From contig CAVXWX010000005.1 of NCBI GenBank assembly GCA_963765555.1, positions 248,001-312,000 on the forward strand: 64,000 bases of DNA, written 5' to 3'. Below the pieces are notes generated by a model. It did not search any database. It saw nothing but the letters and a program-made list of their open reading frames with translations, and was not told the DNA's origin. Positions 1 to 9,330 of the stretch are shown one piece after another; position 1 is the stretch's first letter, and every line of letters begins with the position of its first letter. Made by a program: the position numbers and the translations under genes. This stretch comes from JL08 sp963765555. GTDB taxonomy: Bacteria; Pseudomonadota; Alphaproteobacteria; Rhodobacterales; Rhodobacteraceae.

Positions 1-1
1 T

Positions 2-943
2 GCATGGAACATGCAGCTTGCGCCCGACGTTCTGGCCAAAATGGCCGAAGGCGGCAAAGGCGTTCCGATCGCGGCATTCGGCACACTGGTCGAACGCCTT
101 GAAATGAACATGACCAACCCGTCGCCCGATCTGCCAGAAGGCGAGCGCGCCACGGTGGCACACCCGCACCCGTTCCTGAGCGACATGCGCGTGCGCAAGG
201 CGCTGTCGATGGCAATCGATCGCGAATTGCTGGTGGAAGTGGGTTATGGCCAAGCGGGTCGCCCGACCTGTAATCTGGTTCCTGCCCCGGCGCTTTATGC
301 ATCGGACAACACAGACTGTCTGACGCAGGATATCGCTGGCGCGAACGCCCTGCTGGACGAAGCCGGCTGGGTTGACAGCGACGGCGACGGTGTACGTGAC
401 AAGGACGGCATGAAACTGTCGATCCTGTACCAGACATCCACCAACGCCGTGCGTCAGGATTTCCAAGCCCTGATCAAACAGTGGTGGAGCGAGATCGGCG
501 TTGAAACCGAACTGCGCAATCTGGACGCGTCTGTGTTCTTTGGTGGTGATCCCGGATCACCCGACACGTTCCAGAAGTTCTATGCGGACGTGGAAATGTA
601 CGCCAACAACTTTGATGGCACAGACCCCCAAGCCTATCTGGCGGCCTATCGCTGCGGCAACGAGCCAAAGCCTGACAGCCAGTGGCAGGGTGAGAACATC
701 AACCGCTTCTGTGATCCGGCCTATGATGCGCTGATCGACGAACTGGCGCGCACAGGATCGCTGGAAAAACGCGGCGAACTGGCCAAAAAGATGAACGACA
801 TGCTGACAAAAGACACCTACACTATCGTCCCGCTGGTCGATCGTGGCCGTGTGTCGGCCCACTCCACCACATTGGGTGGCGTTGTCCTGAATACATGGGA
901 CAGCGAATTGTGGAACGTCGCAGACTGGTATCGCATCAAGTGA
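2..943 (+). CDS. ABC transporter substrate-binding protein, family 5 (peptide/opine type), 3' part only
   Basis: The reading frame is open from the window edge, so the N-terminus and its signal peptide are missing. About 313 C-terminal residues are seen. The sequence has the features of periplasmic SBP_bac_5 proteins: the segment around residues 60-75 (DMRVRKALSMAIDRELL) is the conserved helix of the family, and an aspartate-rich loop near residue 125 (DSDGDGVRDKDG) precedes the second lobe. It would bind a peptide or similar solute in the periplasm and deliver it to the two permeases directly downstream. The ATPase subunits are not downstream, where the minus-strand DUF3422 gene lies, so they are probably upstream of the window or elsewhere. 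Substrate cannot be told from this fragment. Confidence 0.88.
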   Translation, partial: AWNMQLAPDVLAKMAEGGKGVPIAAFGTLVERLEMNMTNPSPDLPEGERATVAHPHPFLSDMRVRKALSMAIDRELLVEVGYGQAGRPTCNLVPAPALYASDNTDCLTQDIAGANALLDEAGWVDSDGDGVRDKDGMKLSILYQTSTNAVRQDFQALIKQWWSEIGVETELRNLDASVFFGGDPGSPDTFQKFYADVEMYANNFDGTDPQAYLAAYRCGNEPKPDSQWQGENINRFCDPAYDALIDELARTGSLEKRGELAKKMNDMLTKDTYTIVPLVDRGRVSAHSTTLGGVVLNTWDSELWNVADWYRIK

Positions 944-951
944 TGCGCTGT

Positions 952-977
952 GCCGTGGCAGGTTACCTTGCCACGGC
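952..977 (+). other. Intercistronic hairpin after the substrate-binding protein gene
   Basis: A perfect 9-bp stem (952-960 with 969-977) closes an 8-base loop. It starts nine bases after the stop codon of the binding-protein gene. Such hairpins commonly protect the binding-protein part of ABC operon mRNA from 3' decay, so that more binding protein than permease is made. That role is inferred. Confidence 0.6.
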
Positions 978-980
978 CTT

Positions 981-1024
981 GCAAAAACGGCGCAGGGGGG
1001 ATCGCATCCGCCCTGCGTTTTTGC
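981..1024 (+). terminator. Intercistronic terminator or attenuator between binding protein and permease genes
   Basis: A second hairpin follows at once. GCAAAAAC (981-988) plus GCAGGG (992-997) pair with CCCTGC (1011-1016) plus GTTTTTGC (1017-1024), with a 3-base bulge at 989-991. The 3' arm contains a run of five T. This looks like a Rho-independent terminator inside the operon that would lower permease expression relative to the binding protein. Confidence 0.6.
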
Positions 1025-1062
1025 CAACAAATAACATTGACTGATTTACAAAGGCGCCGCTG

Positions 1063-2070
1063 ATGCTGACCTTCACGATCCGACGACTGGTCTTTGCGAT
1101 CCCGACGCTTTTGCTTATCAGCCTTGCCATTTTCATGCTCTTGCAACTGGCCCCCGGTGATCCGATGGCGCAGGTGCCGCTTACGGTGCCGCCCGAAGTC
1201 AAACAAAAGATGCGCGAAGCCCTGGGGATGGGCCAGCCGCTGCATGTGCAGTACTTCAAATGGCTGGTTCAGTTTTTCTGGATCGAACCACAGGTCTTGT
1301 TTGATCACTGGTTCGGCACCAGCTTTTCCGAAGGCAAATTGCGCGTGATCAGCTGGCAGACCCGCAGCCCCGTTATGGACATTGTCGTGCAGCGGATGCC
1401 ACAAACCCTTTGGGTGGTGGGCATGTCCTACATCGTCGGTATCCTGATCGCCCTGCCCATCGGCATCTATTCGGCCTACAAGCAGTATTCCGTGTTCGAT
1501 CAGGCCGGTACCTTCGTATCGATGATCGGGTTTTCCGTGCCGCCGTTCTTTTCCGGCGTTCTTGTCATCGTGATTTTTTCCGTCAATCTTGGCTGGTTTC
1601 CATCGATCTACGACACCACCCATGTGGTGAACGACTGGGACAGTTTTATGGTGCAACTGCGCCAGATGATCATGCCGGTCATGGTGCTGGCCCTGCAAAC
1701 CACCGCCCAGATCAGCCGCTACATGCGCTCGGCCATGCTGGACAACCTTAATCAGGATTACGTGCGCACCGCCCGCGCCAAGGGCCTGAGCGAAAGCGTG
1801 GTTGTCATGGTGCATGTGCTGCGCAATTCGCTGATCCCCGTGGTAACTGTCATTGCACTTGGCATCCCCGCCATCTTTGGGGGGGCGATCATCACCGAAC
1901 AGGTGTTCAAGGTGAACGGGATCGGCCAGTTGCTGATTACCGCCCTTTTTGCCAATGACCTGCCGATGGTGATGACCCTGACCTTTATCTTTGCCATCCT
2001 GATCGTGGTGTTCAACCTGATCGCGGATGTGCTTTATGGTATTCTCGACCCAAGGATCCGCTATGACTGA
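1063..2070 (+). CDS. ABC transporter permease, DppB/OppB type
   Basis: A 335-residue inner-membrane permease of the binding-protein-dependent family (BPD_transp_1). A first transmembrane helix lies at residues 8-28, followed by a periplasmic region to about residue 105 and then five more helices. The cytoplasmic EAA-type loop that contacts the ATPase is visible (RTARAKGLSESVVVMVHVLR, around residues 230-250). The ATG at 1063 is 119 bases after the binding-protein stop, and the two intercistronic hairpins fill that gap. Its stop overlaps the start of the next permease, so the two are probably translated as a coupled pair and form a heterodimeric pore. Peptide or opine import is inferred from family membership. 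Confidence 0.88.
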   Translation: MLTFTIRRLVFAIPTLLLISLAIFMLLQLAPGDPMAQVPLTVPPEVKQKMREALGMGQPLHVQYFKWLVQFFWIEPQVLFDHWFGTSFSEGKLRVISWQTRSPVMDIVVQRMPQTLWVVGMSYIVGILIALPIGIYSAYKQYSVFDQAGTFVSMIGFSVPPFFSGVLVIVIFSVNLGWFPSIYDTTHVVNDWDSFMVQLRQMIMPVMVLALQTTAQISRYMRSAMLDNLNQDYVRTARAKGLSESVVVMVHVLRNSLIPVVTVIALGIPAIFGGAIITEQVFKVNGIGQLLITALFANDLPMVMTLTFIFAILIVVFNLIADVLYGILDPRIRYD

Positions 2071-3037
2071 GCCCGCCCCACAAACTGTCATTGGCGCCTT
2101 GCAGGACAGCGAACTGGTCAAACCACCGCGCAGCCAGTGGGTGGATGTGTGGGAGCAGTTCAAGCACCACAAAGGCGCGGTGCTGGGCATGGGGTTTCTG
2201 ATCTTTATCACCCTTGCGGTTCTGATCGGTCCGCTGATCTGGACGATTGATCCGCAAAAGCTGGATATCCGAAACAAGGACCTGCGCCCGATCTACACCC
2301 TGCTTTGGGACGGTGATGCGAAAACCGCGTGGAACCGCCCCTTTGGCACCGACAATCTGGGGCGCGACGGTCTGGCCAATATGATGGCAGGCGGTCAGGC
2401 CTCGATGGCGGTGGGGTGGAGCGCGATGCTGTTGTCCCTGATCATCGGGACGACCATTGGCGTTGTGGCTGGCTATTTCCGCAAACTGGACGGCATCCTG
2501 ATGCGGTTTACCGATCTGGTGCTGTCGCTGCCGATCCTGCCGCTGCTGCTGGTGGCGGTCACGTTGTTCCGCCAGCCCCTGCGCGCCGCATTCGGGCCGG
2601 AACAGGGTATGTTCATCCTGATTGTCGGCGTCATCGGCATCACCAGCTGGATGCAGACAGCACGTATTGTGCGCGGCGAGGTTCTGGCGCTGAAGGAACG
2701 CGAATTCATTCTGGCGGCCCGCTCGATCGGCACGACACCGGGCAAGATCATCACCCGCCATTTGCTGCCCAATATCGTGTCGCCCATCATGGTGTCGGCA
2801 ACGCTGGGTCTGGCCACGGCCATCATCACCGAAAGCGCCCTGTCCTTTCTGGGTGTCGGATTTCCGTCGGATTTTCCCACATGGGGCAAGATGCTGTCGG
2901 ATTCGGTGCCGCGCATGGAAGAATTTCCCGAACGTGTCTTGCTGCCCGGACTGGCCATTTCGCTGACCGTGCTCAGCGTGAACTATATGGGCGACGGCCT
3001 GCGCGATGCTCTGGACCCACGTATTCGCGGCAGATAG
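2063..3037 (+). CDS. ABC transporter permease, DppC/OppC type
   Basis: A 324-residue partner permease. I chose the ATG at 2063, which overlaps the stop of the upstream permease by eight bases; a longer in-frame start at 2027 lies entirely inside that gene. There is an N-terminal cytoplasmic segment with the OppC_N signature (WEQFKHHKGAVLGMGFL) followed by six predicted helices. The EAA loop (ILAARSIGTTPGKIITRHLL) lies near residues 215-235. It is the last gene of the importer operon seen here. No ATP-binding subunit follows: the next gene is convergent and unrelated. Confidence 0.88.
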   Translation: MTEPAPQTVIGALQDSELVKPPRSQWVDVWEQFKHHKGAVLGMGFLIFITLAVLIGPLIWTIDPQKLDIRNKDLRPIYTLLWDGDAKTAWNRPFGTDNLGRDGLANMMAGGQASMAVGWSAMLLSLIIGTTIGVVAGYFRKLDGILMRFTDLVLSLPILPLLLVAVTLFRQPLRAAFGPEQGMFILIVGVIGITSWMQTARIVRGEVLALKEREFILAARSIGTTPGKIITRHLLPNIVSPIMVSATLGLATAIITESALSFLGVGFPSDFPTWGKMLSDSVPRMEEFPERVLLPGLAISLTVLSVNYMGDGLRDALDPRIRGR

Positions 3038-3123
3038 GGCGCGCGACACACGTCTGATGTCCGTGTTGCGGGCGATCGGATTTTCCGTACTTGAGGCAAA
3101 AAGAAGGGGGGCGGTGCTCTGCC

Positions 3124-4407
3124 CTATTTGTTGATGCGGGCCCGTATCCGCCGGACGAAATACCAGACCAGCGCCACCACAGGCAACGTGGCCAGCGCCA
3201 GAATGTGCCCCTTGCTTAATCCGGTCACGGATGTGAGCGGATACAGAAGATAACCTGCAAGGGACACCGCATAATAGCTGATCGCCACCACAGACAGGCC
3301 TTCCACCGTGTGTTGCAGGCGCAATTGCATGTCGGCGCGGCTGTCCATGCTCTCTAACAGTTTCTGGTTCTGCGCACTGCGTTCCACATCGACGCGTGTG
3401 CGCAGCAGATCACCGGCACGAATGGCGCGGTCTGCCATCGTCTCGAGCCGGCGTTCGGTCGATTTGACCGTGCGCATGGCCGGTTCGAACCGGCGCATCA
3501 TGAATTCACCAAAAGTCTGCCGGCCCAGAAAACGGGTTTCGCGCAAAACATCGATACGCTGGTTTACAATCGCATCATAGGCGCCTGTGGCCCCGAACCG
3601 GAACGAGGATTGCGCCGCAAGGGTTTCCAGTTCTGCCGAAATGGACAAAAGCGATGCCAGGGTCTGTTCCGCAGGAACGCGCCCCTCTGACATATCCCCC
3701 ATCAGGGCCGTCAGACGACCATCCAGATCGCCCAGCAGGCCCGACAATTTGCGTGCGCGGGAAAACCCCAGCATCGACATGGATTTATAGGTCTCAATTT
3801 CACACAGGCGCTGCACCACACGGCCCACACGCCGGCGTCCGACATCAGGCGACACAAACACCGCAAATCGCTGGTGTCCTGCCCCATCGATACGGAAATC
3901 CCCGGCCACAACAGCCGCATTATCCAGCACATGCGCAACCGCCACGCTTTCGGGCACGAACCAGTCGCCGATCAATGCGCCGATCTGTTCGTCAACGGGC
4001 CGTTCCAACACCCGTATCATGATCGATGTGATACGTTGGCCCGGTGCCCGCGCAAGCCAGTCTTCGGGAAACACCTCGAAATCGACGGGGTTGAACGGGC
4101 GATCACTGACCCCGTCCAGAAAGGCCGTATAGGTCACGAATTCGGTGTGTTGTTCCCATTTGATCATATGGCGCCCGATTGTACCCGAGTAATGCGTCGC
4201 ACCGGGTTGCGGATGGGGGGCACCAAACCGGTCAAGCAGATCAATCAGGTGATCCATATCCTTGGTGCGGTCCCTGTGGGCGGCATCGTCGGGTTGTTTG
4301 ATCGCGATATAGACGGCCGTACACGGCACGCTGGTTGCGGGAAACGGGCGGGCGTGCAGTTCATTGGCAAGCGGATACCGCAGCGGGTGGTCCTGGATCG
4401 GGGGCAT
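3124..4407 (-). CDS. DUF3422 family membrane-anchored protein
   Basis: A 427-residue protein. I took the ATG at 4407, giving an N-terminus MPPIQDHPLRYPLANELHAR, because an AGGA sequence lies eight bases upstream and this matches the usual start of the family. The 14 extra residues of a longer frame look non-coding. The body is soluble and helical. Two hydrophobic helices near the C-terminus (about residues 365-385 and 395-415) are followed by a basic tail, so it is probably anchored in the inner membrane. No biochemical function is known to me for DUF3422. It converges on the ABC permease gene and is co-oriented with pntB, but separated from it by a terminator. Confidence 0.8.
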   Translation of the reverse strand: MPPIQDHPLRYPLANELHARPFPATSVPCTAVYIAIKQPDDAAHRDRTKDMDHLIDLLDRFGAPHPQPGATHYSGTIGRHMIKWEQHTEFVTYTAFLDGVSDRPFNPVDFEVFPEDWLARAPGQRITSIMIRVLERPVDEQIGALIGDWFVPESVAVAHVLDNAAVVAGDFRIDGAGHQRFAVFVSPDVGRRRVGRVVQRLCEIETYKSMSMLGFSRARKLSGLLGDLDGRLTALMGDMSEGRVPAEQTLASLLSISAELETLAAQSSFRFGATGAYDAIVNQRIDVLRETRFLGRQTFGEFMMRRFEPAMRTVKSTERRLETMADRAIRAGDLLRTRVDVERSAQNQKLLESMDSRADMQLRLQHTVEGLSVVAISYYAVSLAGYLLYPLTSVTGLSKGHILALATLPVVALVWYFVRRIRARINK

Positions 4408-4548
4408 TGAACCTGTCCTAGATGTCGACACGGCCTTTTTACAGGCCATGCGCCAAATTGAAAGCTAATTTTGTTATTTTTCAGTAAGTTAGAAGGATAC
4501 AATGGTATGCAGTACAACGCGCCACGTCAAAACCGGACGGGTGAAACG

Positions 4549-4582
4549 GAAAATGCCCCGCAAAATTCATGCGGGGCATTCA
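4549..4582 (-). terminator. Rho-independent terminator of pntAB
   Basis: A perfect 10-bp stem (4553-4562 with 4570-4579, ATGCCCCGCA) encloses a 7-base loop. On the minus strand it is followed by TTTTCC. It lies 34 bases beyond the pntB stop codon. Confidence 0.85.
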
Positions 4583-4612
4583 TTGTTCAGCGGGCGTTCG
4601 GGCGGGAACGCC

Positions 4613-6046
4613 TTACTCGATCATGGGCAAAAGCTTGTCCAGCGATGCCTTGGCATCACCATAAAACATCCGCGTATTTTCTTTGAAAAACAACGGGTTT
4701 TCGATACCGGAATAACCTGTGCCCTGGCCGCGCTTTGAAACAAACACCTGCTTGGCCTTCCAGCATTCCAGAACCGGCATACCGGCAATGGGGCTGTTTG
4801 GATCATCTTGCGCGGCCGGATTCACGATGTCGTTGGAACCGATCACGATCGCCACATCCGTATCCGGAAAATCATCGTTGATTTCGTCCATTTCCATCAC
4901 GATGTCATAAGGCACACGTGCTTCGGCCAGCAAAACATTCATGTGGCCCGGCAACCGCCCCGCAACGGGGTGAATGGCAAAGCGCACGTTCTTGCCTTTG
5001 GCGCGCAGTTTGCGCACCAGTTCGGCAACGCCCTGCTGGGCCTGCGCAACCGCCATGCCGTATCCCGGAATGATGATCACGCTGTCAGCTTCGTTCAGGG
5101 CGGTGGCAACACCTTCGGCCTCGATGGCGACCTGTTCGCCTTCTACCGCCATCTGTTCGCCCGCAGGGCCGCCAAAGCCGCCCAGAATGACGCTGACAAA
5201 CGACCGGTTCATCGCCTTGCACATGATGTAAGACAGGATCGCACCGCTAGAGCCGACCAATGCACCGACCACGATCAGCAGATCATTGCCAAGGCTGAAG
5301 CCGATCGCCGCCGCCGCCCAGCCCGAATAACTGTTCAGCATCGACACAACGACAGGCATGTCTGCCCCGCCGATGCCCATGATCAGGTGATAACCGATAA
5401 ACAGCGCGGCAAGCGTCATCAAGAACAGGGGCAGGAAGCCGCCGGTGTTGGAGTACCAGATCAGACACAGCACCGAAATGGCTGCTGCCGCCGCGTTCAA
5501 CATATGTCCACCGGGCAGTTTCTTGGCTGCACTGTCGACCTTGCCCGCCAGTTTGCCATAGGCAATGACAGACCCTGTAAACGTGACCGCACCAATGAAC
5601 ACACCCAGGAACAATTCAACCCGCAGGATCGACACCTCGATCCCGTCTTTCTTGGCCAGCAAGGCGGCAAATCCTTCCAGAGATTTACGCGCGGTTTCGT
5701 CCATCGCCAGCACGCGGCCCAGTTCAATATGCGCGATAAAGCCGACAAAAACCGCCGCCAGACCCACAAGGCTGTGCATGGCCGCAACCAGTTCCGGCAT
5801 CTGGGTCATCTGCACCCGCGTGGCCAGTTGATAGCCGATCGCCCCGCCCAGCGCGATCAGCACGACCGACGCCAGCCACAAACCAGAGCCCGGACCAATC
5901 AGGGTGGCGAACACCGCAAGGCCCATGCCGACAATGCCGTACCAGACCGCGCGCTTGGCGCTTTCCTGACCGGACAAACCGCCAAGGCTAAGGATGAAAA
6001 GAACTGCTGCAACGACGTAAGCTGCTGTTGTAAAACCGAATTCCAT
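4613..6046 (-). CDS. pntB: NAD(P) transhydrogenase subunit beta
   Basis: 477 residues, the usual length. The N-terminal half contains about nine transmembrane helices (domain II, proton channel). The C-terminal third is the NADP(H)-binding domain III, with the conserved segment around residue 320 (IIPGYGMAVAQAQ) and KKGKNVRFAIHPVAGRLPGH-type sequence after it. The enzyme uses the proton-motive force to reduce NADP+ with NADH at the inner membrane, supplying NADPH. It lies 12 bases downstream of pntA in the same direction, so the two subunits form an operon ended by the terminator at 4549-4582. Confidence 0.97.
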   Translation of the reverse strand: MEFGFTTAAYVVAAVLFILSLGGLSGQESAKRAVWYGIVGMGLAVFATLIGPGSGLWLASVVLIALGGAIGYQLATRVQMTQMPELVAAMHSLVGLAAVFVGFIAHIELGRVLAMDETARKSLEGFAALLAKKDGIEVSILRVELFLGVFIGAVTFTGSVIAYGKLAGKVDSAAKKLPGGHMLNAAAAAISVLCLIWYSNTGGFLPLFLMTLAALFIGYHLIMGIGGADMPVVVSMLNSYSGWAAAAIGFSLGNDLLIVVGALVGSSGAILSYIMCKAMNRSFVSVILGGFGGPAGEQMAVEGEQVAIEAEGVATALNEADSVIIIPGYGMAVAQAQQGVAELVRKLRAKGKNVRFAIHPVAGRLPGHMNVLLAEARVPYDIVMEMDEINDDFPDTDVAIVIGSNDIVNPAAQDDPNSPIAGMPVLECWKAKQVFVSKRGQGTGYSGIENPLFFKENTRMFYGDAKASLDKLLPMIE

Positions 6047-6058
6047 ATCGCGGCCCCC

Positions 6059-7633
6059 TTAGGATTTCTGGAACATGGCGAGCATGCGCCGTGTCACGAG
6101 GAAACCCCCGAAGATGTTAATTCCGGCCATAAAGACCGACAGGGCCGCCAGCAGGATCACCAGAAACGATCCTGATCCGATCTGCATCAATGCGCCCAGA
6201 ATGATGATCGACGAAATCGCATTGGTGATTGCCATCAACGGGGTGTGCAGGCTGTGTGCAACGCCCCAGATCACCTGAAAGCCGACGAACACCGCCAGAA
6301 CAAAGACGATGAAATGCTGCATGAAGCTGGCCGGAGCGACCAATCCGACACCCAGAACCAGGGCACCGCCGACAGCCAGCAAAGTGACCTGATTTCGGGT
6401 CTGCTGCTTGAACGCGGCAAGTTCAGCCGCGCGCTTTTCTTCGGCAGTCGGTTCCTTGACCTTTTCCTTGGGTTTGGCCGCAATCGCCTGCACCTTGGGC
6501 GGCGGGGGCGGAAACGTCACCTCTTTGGCGTGGGTCACGGTGGCCCCGCGGATCACGTCGTCTTCCATGTCGTGATTGATCACACCGTCTTTTTCCGGTG
6601 TCAGATCGGCCATCATATGGCGCACATTGGTCGCATAAAGGGTCGAGCTTTGTGCCGCCATCCGGCTTGGGAAATCGGTATACCCGATGATTGTGACGCC
6701 GTTATCGGTCACAACCTTTTCATCCGCCACGGTCAGTTCGCAGTTGCCACCCCGCTCTGCCGCCAGATCAACGATCACCGATCCCGGCTTCATCACTTCG
6801 ACCATATCCTTGGTCCACAGGATCGGTGCCGCGCGGTTGGGGATCAGCGCCGTGGTAATGACGATGTCGATATCGGGGGCCAGTTCACGGAATTTTTCAA
6901 GCTGTTTGGCCTGAAATTCGGGGCTGGACGGCGGCGCGTAACCACCCGTCGCGGCCCCGTCGGGCAATTCGCTGGCATCAAATTCAAGAAACACGAACTC
7001 TGCGCCCATGCTTTCGATCTGTTCGGCCACTTCGGGGCGCACATCGAACGCATAGGTGATCGCGCCCAGCGATGTGGCGGTACCGATGGCGGCAAGTCCG
7101 GCCACGCCAGCGCCAACCACCAGAACCTTGGCCGGAGGCACCTTGCCCGCGGCAGTCACCTGTCCGGTGAAAAAACGACCAAAATTGTTACCGGCTTCGA
7201 TCACGGCACGGTAACCCGCGATATTGGCCATAGAGCTTAGCGCATCCATTTTCTGCGCCCGCGAAATCCGCGGCACCATATCCATCGCGATGACCGTGGC
7301 ACCCTTGGACGCGGCCAGATCCATCAGCTTTTCATTCGCGCCGGGGTAAAAGAACGAAATCAGGGTTTGCCCGTCCGTCAGGCGCTTGGCCTCGGTATCG
7401 GTGGGGGGGCGCACCTTGGCCACCACGTCCGATCCTTTGAACAAGGCGGCGGCAGTCTTGACCACTTTGACCCCTGCAGCCTTGTAGGCGTCATCAGAAA
7501 ACCCTGCGGCTACGCCCGCACCGGATTCAATCAGACAGTCATGGCCTAGCTTTTGCAATTGCACGGCACTGTCCGGCGTCATGGCAACGCGCGCCTCGCC
7601 TTCGAAGACTTCTTTGGGTGTTCCGATCTTCAA
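6059..7633 (-). CDS. pntA: NAD(P) transhydrogenase subunit alpha (fused form)
   Basis: 524 residues. Residues 1-370 form the soluble NAD(H)-binding domain I, starting MKIGTPKEVFEGEARVAMTP and carrying a Rossmann motif VVGAGVAGLAAIGTA near residue 175. A charged, proline-rich linker follows (residues about 375-410, including FPPPPPKV). The C-terminus has about four membrane helices of domain II. In some alphaproteobacteria domain I and these helices are separate proteins (PntAA/PntAB); here they are fused. It is the first gene of the pntAB operon. Confidence 0.96.
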   Translation of the reverse strand: MKIGTPKEVFEGEARVAMTPDSAVQLQKLGHDCLIESGAGVAAGFSDDAYKAAGVKVVKTAAALFKGSDVVAKVRPPTDTEAKRLTDGQTLISFFYPGANEKLMDLAASKGATVIAMDMVPRISRAQKMDALSSMANIAGYRAVIEAGNNFGRFFTGQVTAAGKVPPAKVLVVGAGVAGLAAIGTATSLGAITYAFDVRPEVAEQIESMGAEFVFLEFDASELPDGAATGGYAPPSSPEFQAKQLEKFRELAPDIDIVITTALIPNRAAPILWTKDMVEVMKPGSVIVDLAAERGGNCELTVADEKVVTDNGVTIIGYTDFPSRMAAQSSTLYATNVRHMMADLTPEKDGVINHDMEDDVIRGATVTHAKEVTFPPPPPKVQAIAAKPKEKVKEPTAEEKRAAELAAFKQQTRNQVTLLAVGGALVLGVGLVAPASFMQHFIVFVLAVFVGFQVIWGVAHSLHTPLMAITNAISSIIILGALMQIGSGSFLVILLAALSVFMAGINIFGGFLVTRRMLAMFQKS

Positions 7634-7764
7634 TTTGAATTCCCCCGTCAGGTAAATTTCTTTTTGCCGCAGGGCAGCATGCGGCGTCAGGTTAGTTCCC
7701 TAGCGCGCGCAATAAAGTTGCGCAAGCAATAGACGCAATTGAAATAGAATTTTTCGCAATTGAT

Positions 7765-8214
7765 CTAAACCCAGCGGCGTACCTTGCCTTCGTAGCGGGC
7801 GAAATCCATCCGGAACGTGCGCCGCATCCGGTTTTCTTCCGGAATAATGAAGCGTTTTTCCAACACCCAAACGAAAATCGGGACCAAGGCAAGTGATGGC
7901 ACCGCATCCCACCGCAGAATCAGGCCCGCAAGAATAAGTACATCGCCCAGATAGATCGGATTGCGCGATTTGCTGAAAATCCCCGACTGGATCAGGCGTT
8001 CAGGTGTCTGGTGCGGAATGATTGTTGTTTTGTGTCGGCGGAATTCGACAAAGGCCATCAGCGCCAAAATTATGCCACCACCGATCAGAATGCCCGCGGC
8101 AAACCCTGCCCACGCCCCGCCAAACCCAAGCCCGAATGTAAAATAGGTGGATTGCACCCAGGCCAGGGCGACAAATCCGGCCAGCCAGACTGGCGGCATA
8201 TCCAGCCATTTCAT
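7765..8214 (-). CDS. Isoprenylcysteine carboxyl methyltransferase / phospholipid methyltransferase-like membrane protein
   Basis: 149 residues from the ATG at 8214. A longer frame would run far into the upstream gene. It has four or five hydrophobic helices and the family signature in the C-terminal half: SRNPIYLGDV (about residue 83-92), then an acidic/basic loop EENRMRRTF near residue 127. These segments form the SAM-binding site in ICMT/PEMT-type enzymes. The natural acceptor is unknown. It lies 58 bases downstream of the metallo-beta-lactamase-fold gene on the same strand and may share its transcript. Confidence 0.75.
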   Translation of the reverse strand: MKWLDMPPVWLAGFVALAWVQSTYFTFGLGFGGAWAGFAAGILIGGGIILALMAFVEFRRHKTTIIPHQTPERLIQSGIFSKSRNPIYLGDVLILAGLILRWDAVPSLALVPIFVWVLEKRFIIPEENRMRRTFRMDFARYEGKVRRWV

Positions 8215-8272
8215 CGCGAAACAGGTCCGCCTGCCAAAAAGGAGCGATTGGAAGCCCAGCGATTGGTTTGCA

Positions 8273-9220
8273 TTATTCCCACTCCATCTCTTCGAACACA
8301 CGGCCTGCATTCTTTGTGGCCAGTTCCTCAAATGTATCAAGACCGGCCCAGTTCGACTGATCCACGTAGTAGGCACCGGCCAGATCGCCGCCATCATCAA
8401 TATAAGCGCCGATTTTCGCGCGTAAATCCACCAGATAATCCAGCGTATAGCGGCGCACCTGATCGAAATTGGTCGGATGGCCGTGCCCGGGAATCACATA
8501 TGTCGGGGCCAAAGGTTCCAGTGCGGTTTCCCATGTTTCGATCCAGCACGAGGTACAGGTATGCGCAAATATCGGCAGCATCCGTTCGTGAAACGCGATG
8601 TCGCCTGTGATCATGATGTTCCATTGCGGGATCCACACCTGCGCATCGCCGGGATCGTGGGCCGGCCCCAGATGCAGCACCTGAATATCGACGCCACCCA
8701 AAGACACGTCATAGCGATCCTCGAATGACAGATTGGCATGAACCACATCGGTGCCTTCTGCCCTGTCACGGTTATAGCCCTGCATGCCCTGCAGGATAAA
8801 ATCACCGTTCTTCGTGGTTTCGGCAATCGCATCCTGATGGGCCAGAATATCAATGCCCTGCTGCGCCCAATAGCCGTTGCCCAGCATCGCGTGGCCCTGC
8901 CCGTTTTCGTTGATCACCAGAACAACGGGCTGGTCCGTAACGGCCTTGATCTCGTCATGTAACGCGGCGGCCAGACGATAGGACGCACCTGAATTGATCA
9001 CCACAACGCCTTCATCTGTAACGATAAAAGACAGGTTGTTATTGTGGCCCGCGTTTTCATAGGTGGGCGGGGCCGTTGCGCCGATCGCCGTATAGACATG
9101 GGGAATGAACTCAACCGGTTTGGAATACAGCTCCGATTGCGGATACTGGTCGGCGATCTCTTCGCTGGCATGCACTACACCGGCCGACAGGATCAAGACG
9201 GCACCCAAAACATACTTCAT
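8273..9220 (-). CDS. Secreted metallo-beta-lactamase-fold protein with altered first metal site
   Basis: 315 residues from the ATG at 9220, which has AGGAG ten bases upstream. An N-terminal signal peptide (MKYVLGAVLILSAGVVHASE) predicts export to the periplasm. The fold is recognisable: the second half of the metal centre is present as PAHDPGD (H188), TGDIAF (D207) and IPGHGH (H246). The normal HxHxDH motif is replaced by NGQGHA at residues 106-111, so three of its four ligands are lost. It resembles SoxH/quinoprotein-relay type hydrolases in overall layout. It may bind one metal, or be a binding protein rather than a hydrolase. Divergent from the SDR gene. Confidence 0.72.
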   Translation of the reverse strand: MKYVLGAVLILSAGVVHASEEIADQYPQSELYSKPVEFIPHVYTAIGATAPPTYENAGHNNNLSFIVTDEGVVVINSGASYRLAAALHDEIKAVTDQPVVLVINENGQGHAMLGNGYWAQQGIDILAHQDAIAETTKNGDFILQGMQGYNRDRAEGTDVVHANLSFEDRYDVSLGGVDIQVLHLGPAHDPGDAQVWIPQWNIMITGDIAFHERMLPIFAHTCTSCWIETWETALEPLAPTYVIPGHGHPTNFDQVRRYTLDYLVDLRAKIGAYIDDGGDLAGAYYVDQSNWAGLDTFEELATKNAGRVFEEMEWE

Positions 9221-9330
9221 GGCAACTCCTTTCGTTTGCTTCACATTCACAGATACGAATGGGTAAGTAAAGCTGCACCTTGCCCCTTGGTCACACCCCG
9301 CTAAGCTGCGCGCAAAGAGGAGTCACTGAC

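Noticed and set aside
817..2277. 486-codon minus-strand frame opposite the ABC permease genes
   Set aside because: His- and Asp-rich sequence typical of the complement of GC-rich genes; no ribosome site, and it lies antisense to two clear permease genes.
4808..6175. 455-codon plus-strand frame opposite pntB
   Set aside because: Composition rich in Arg, Gln and His without domain signatures; it is the shadow of a well-conserved gene.
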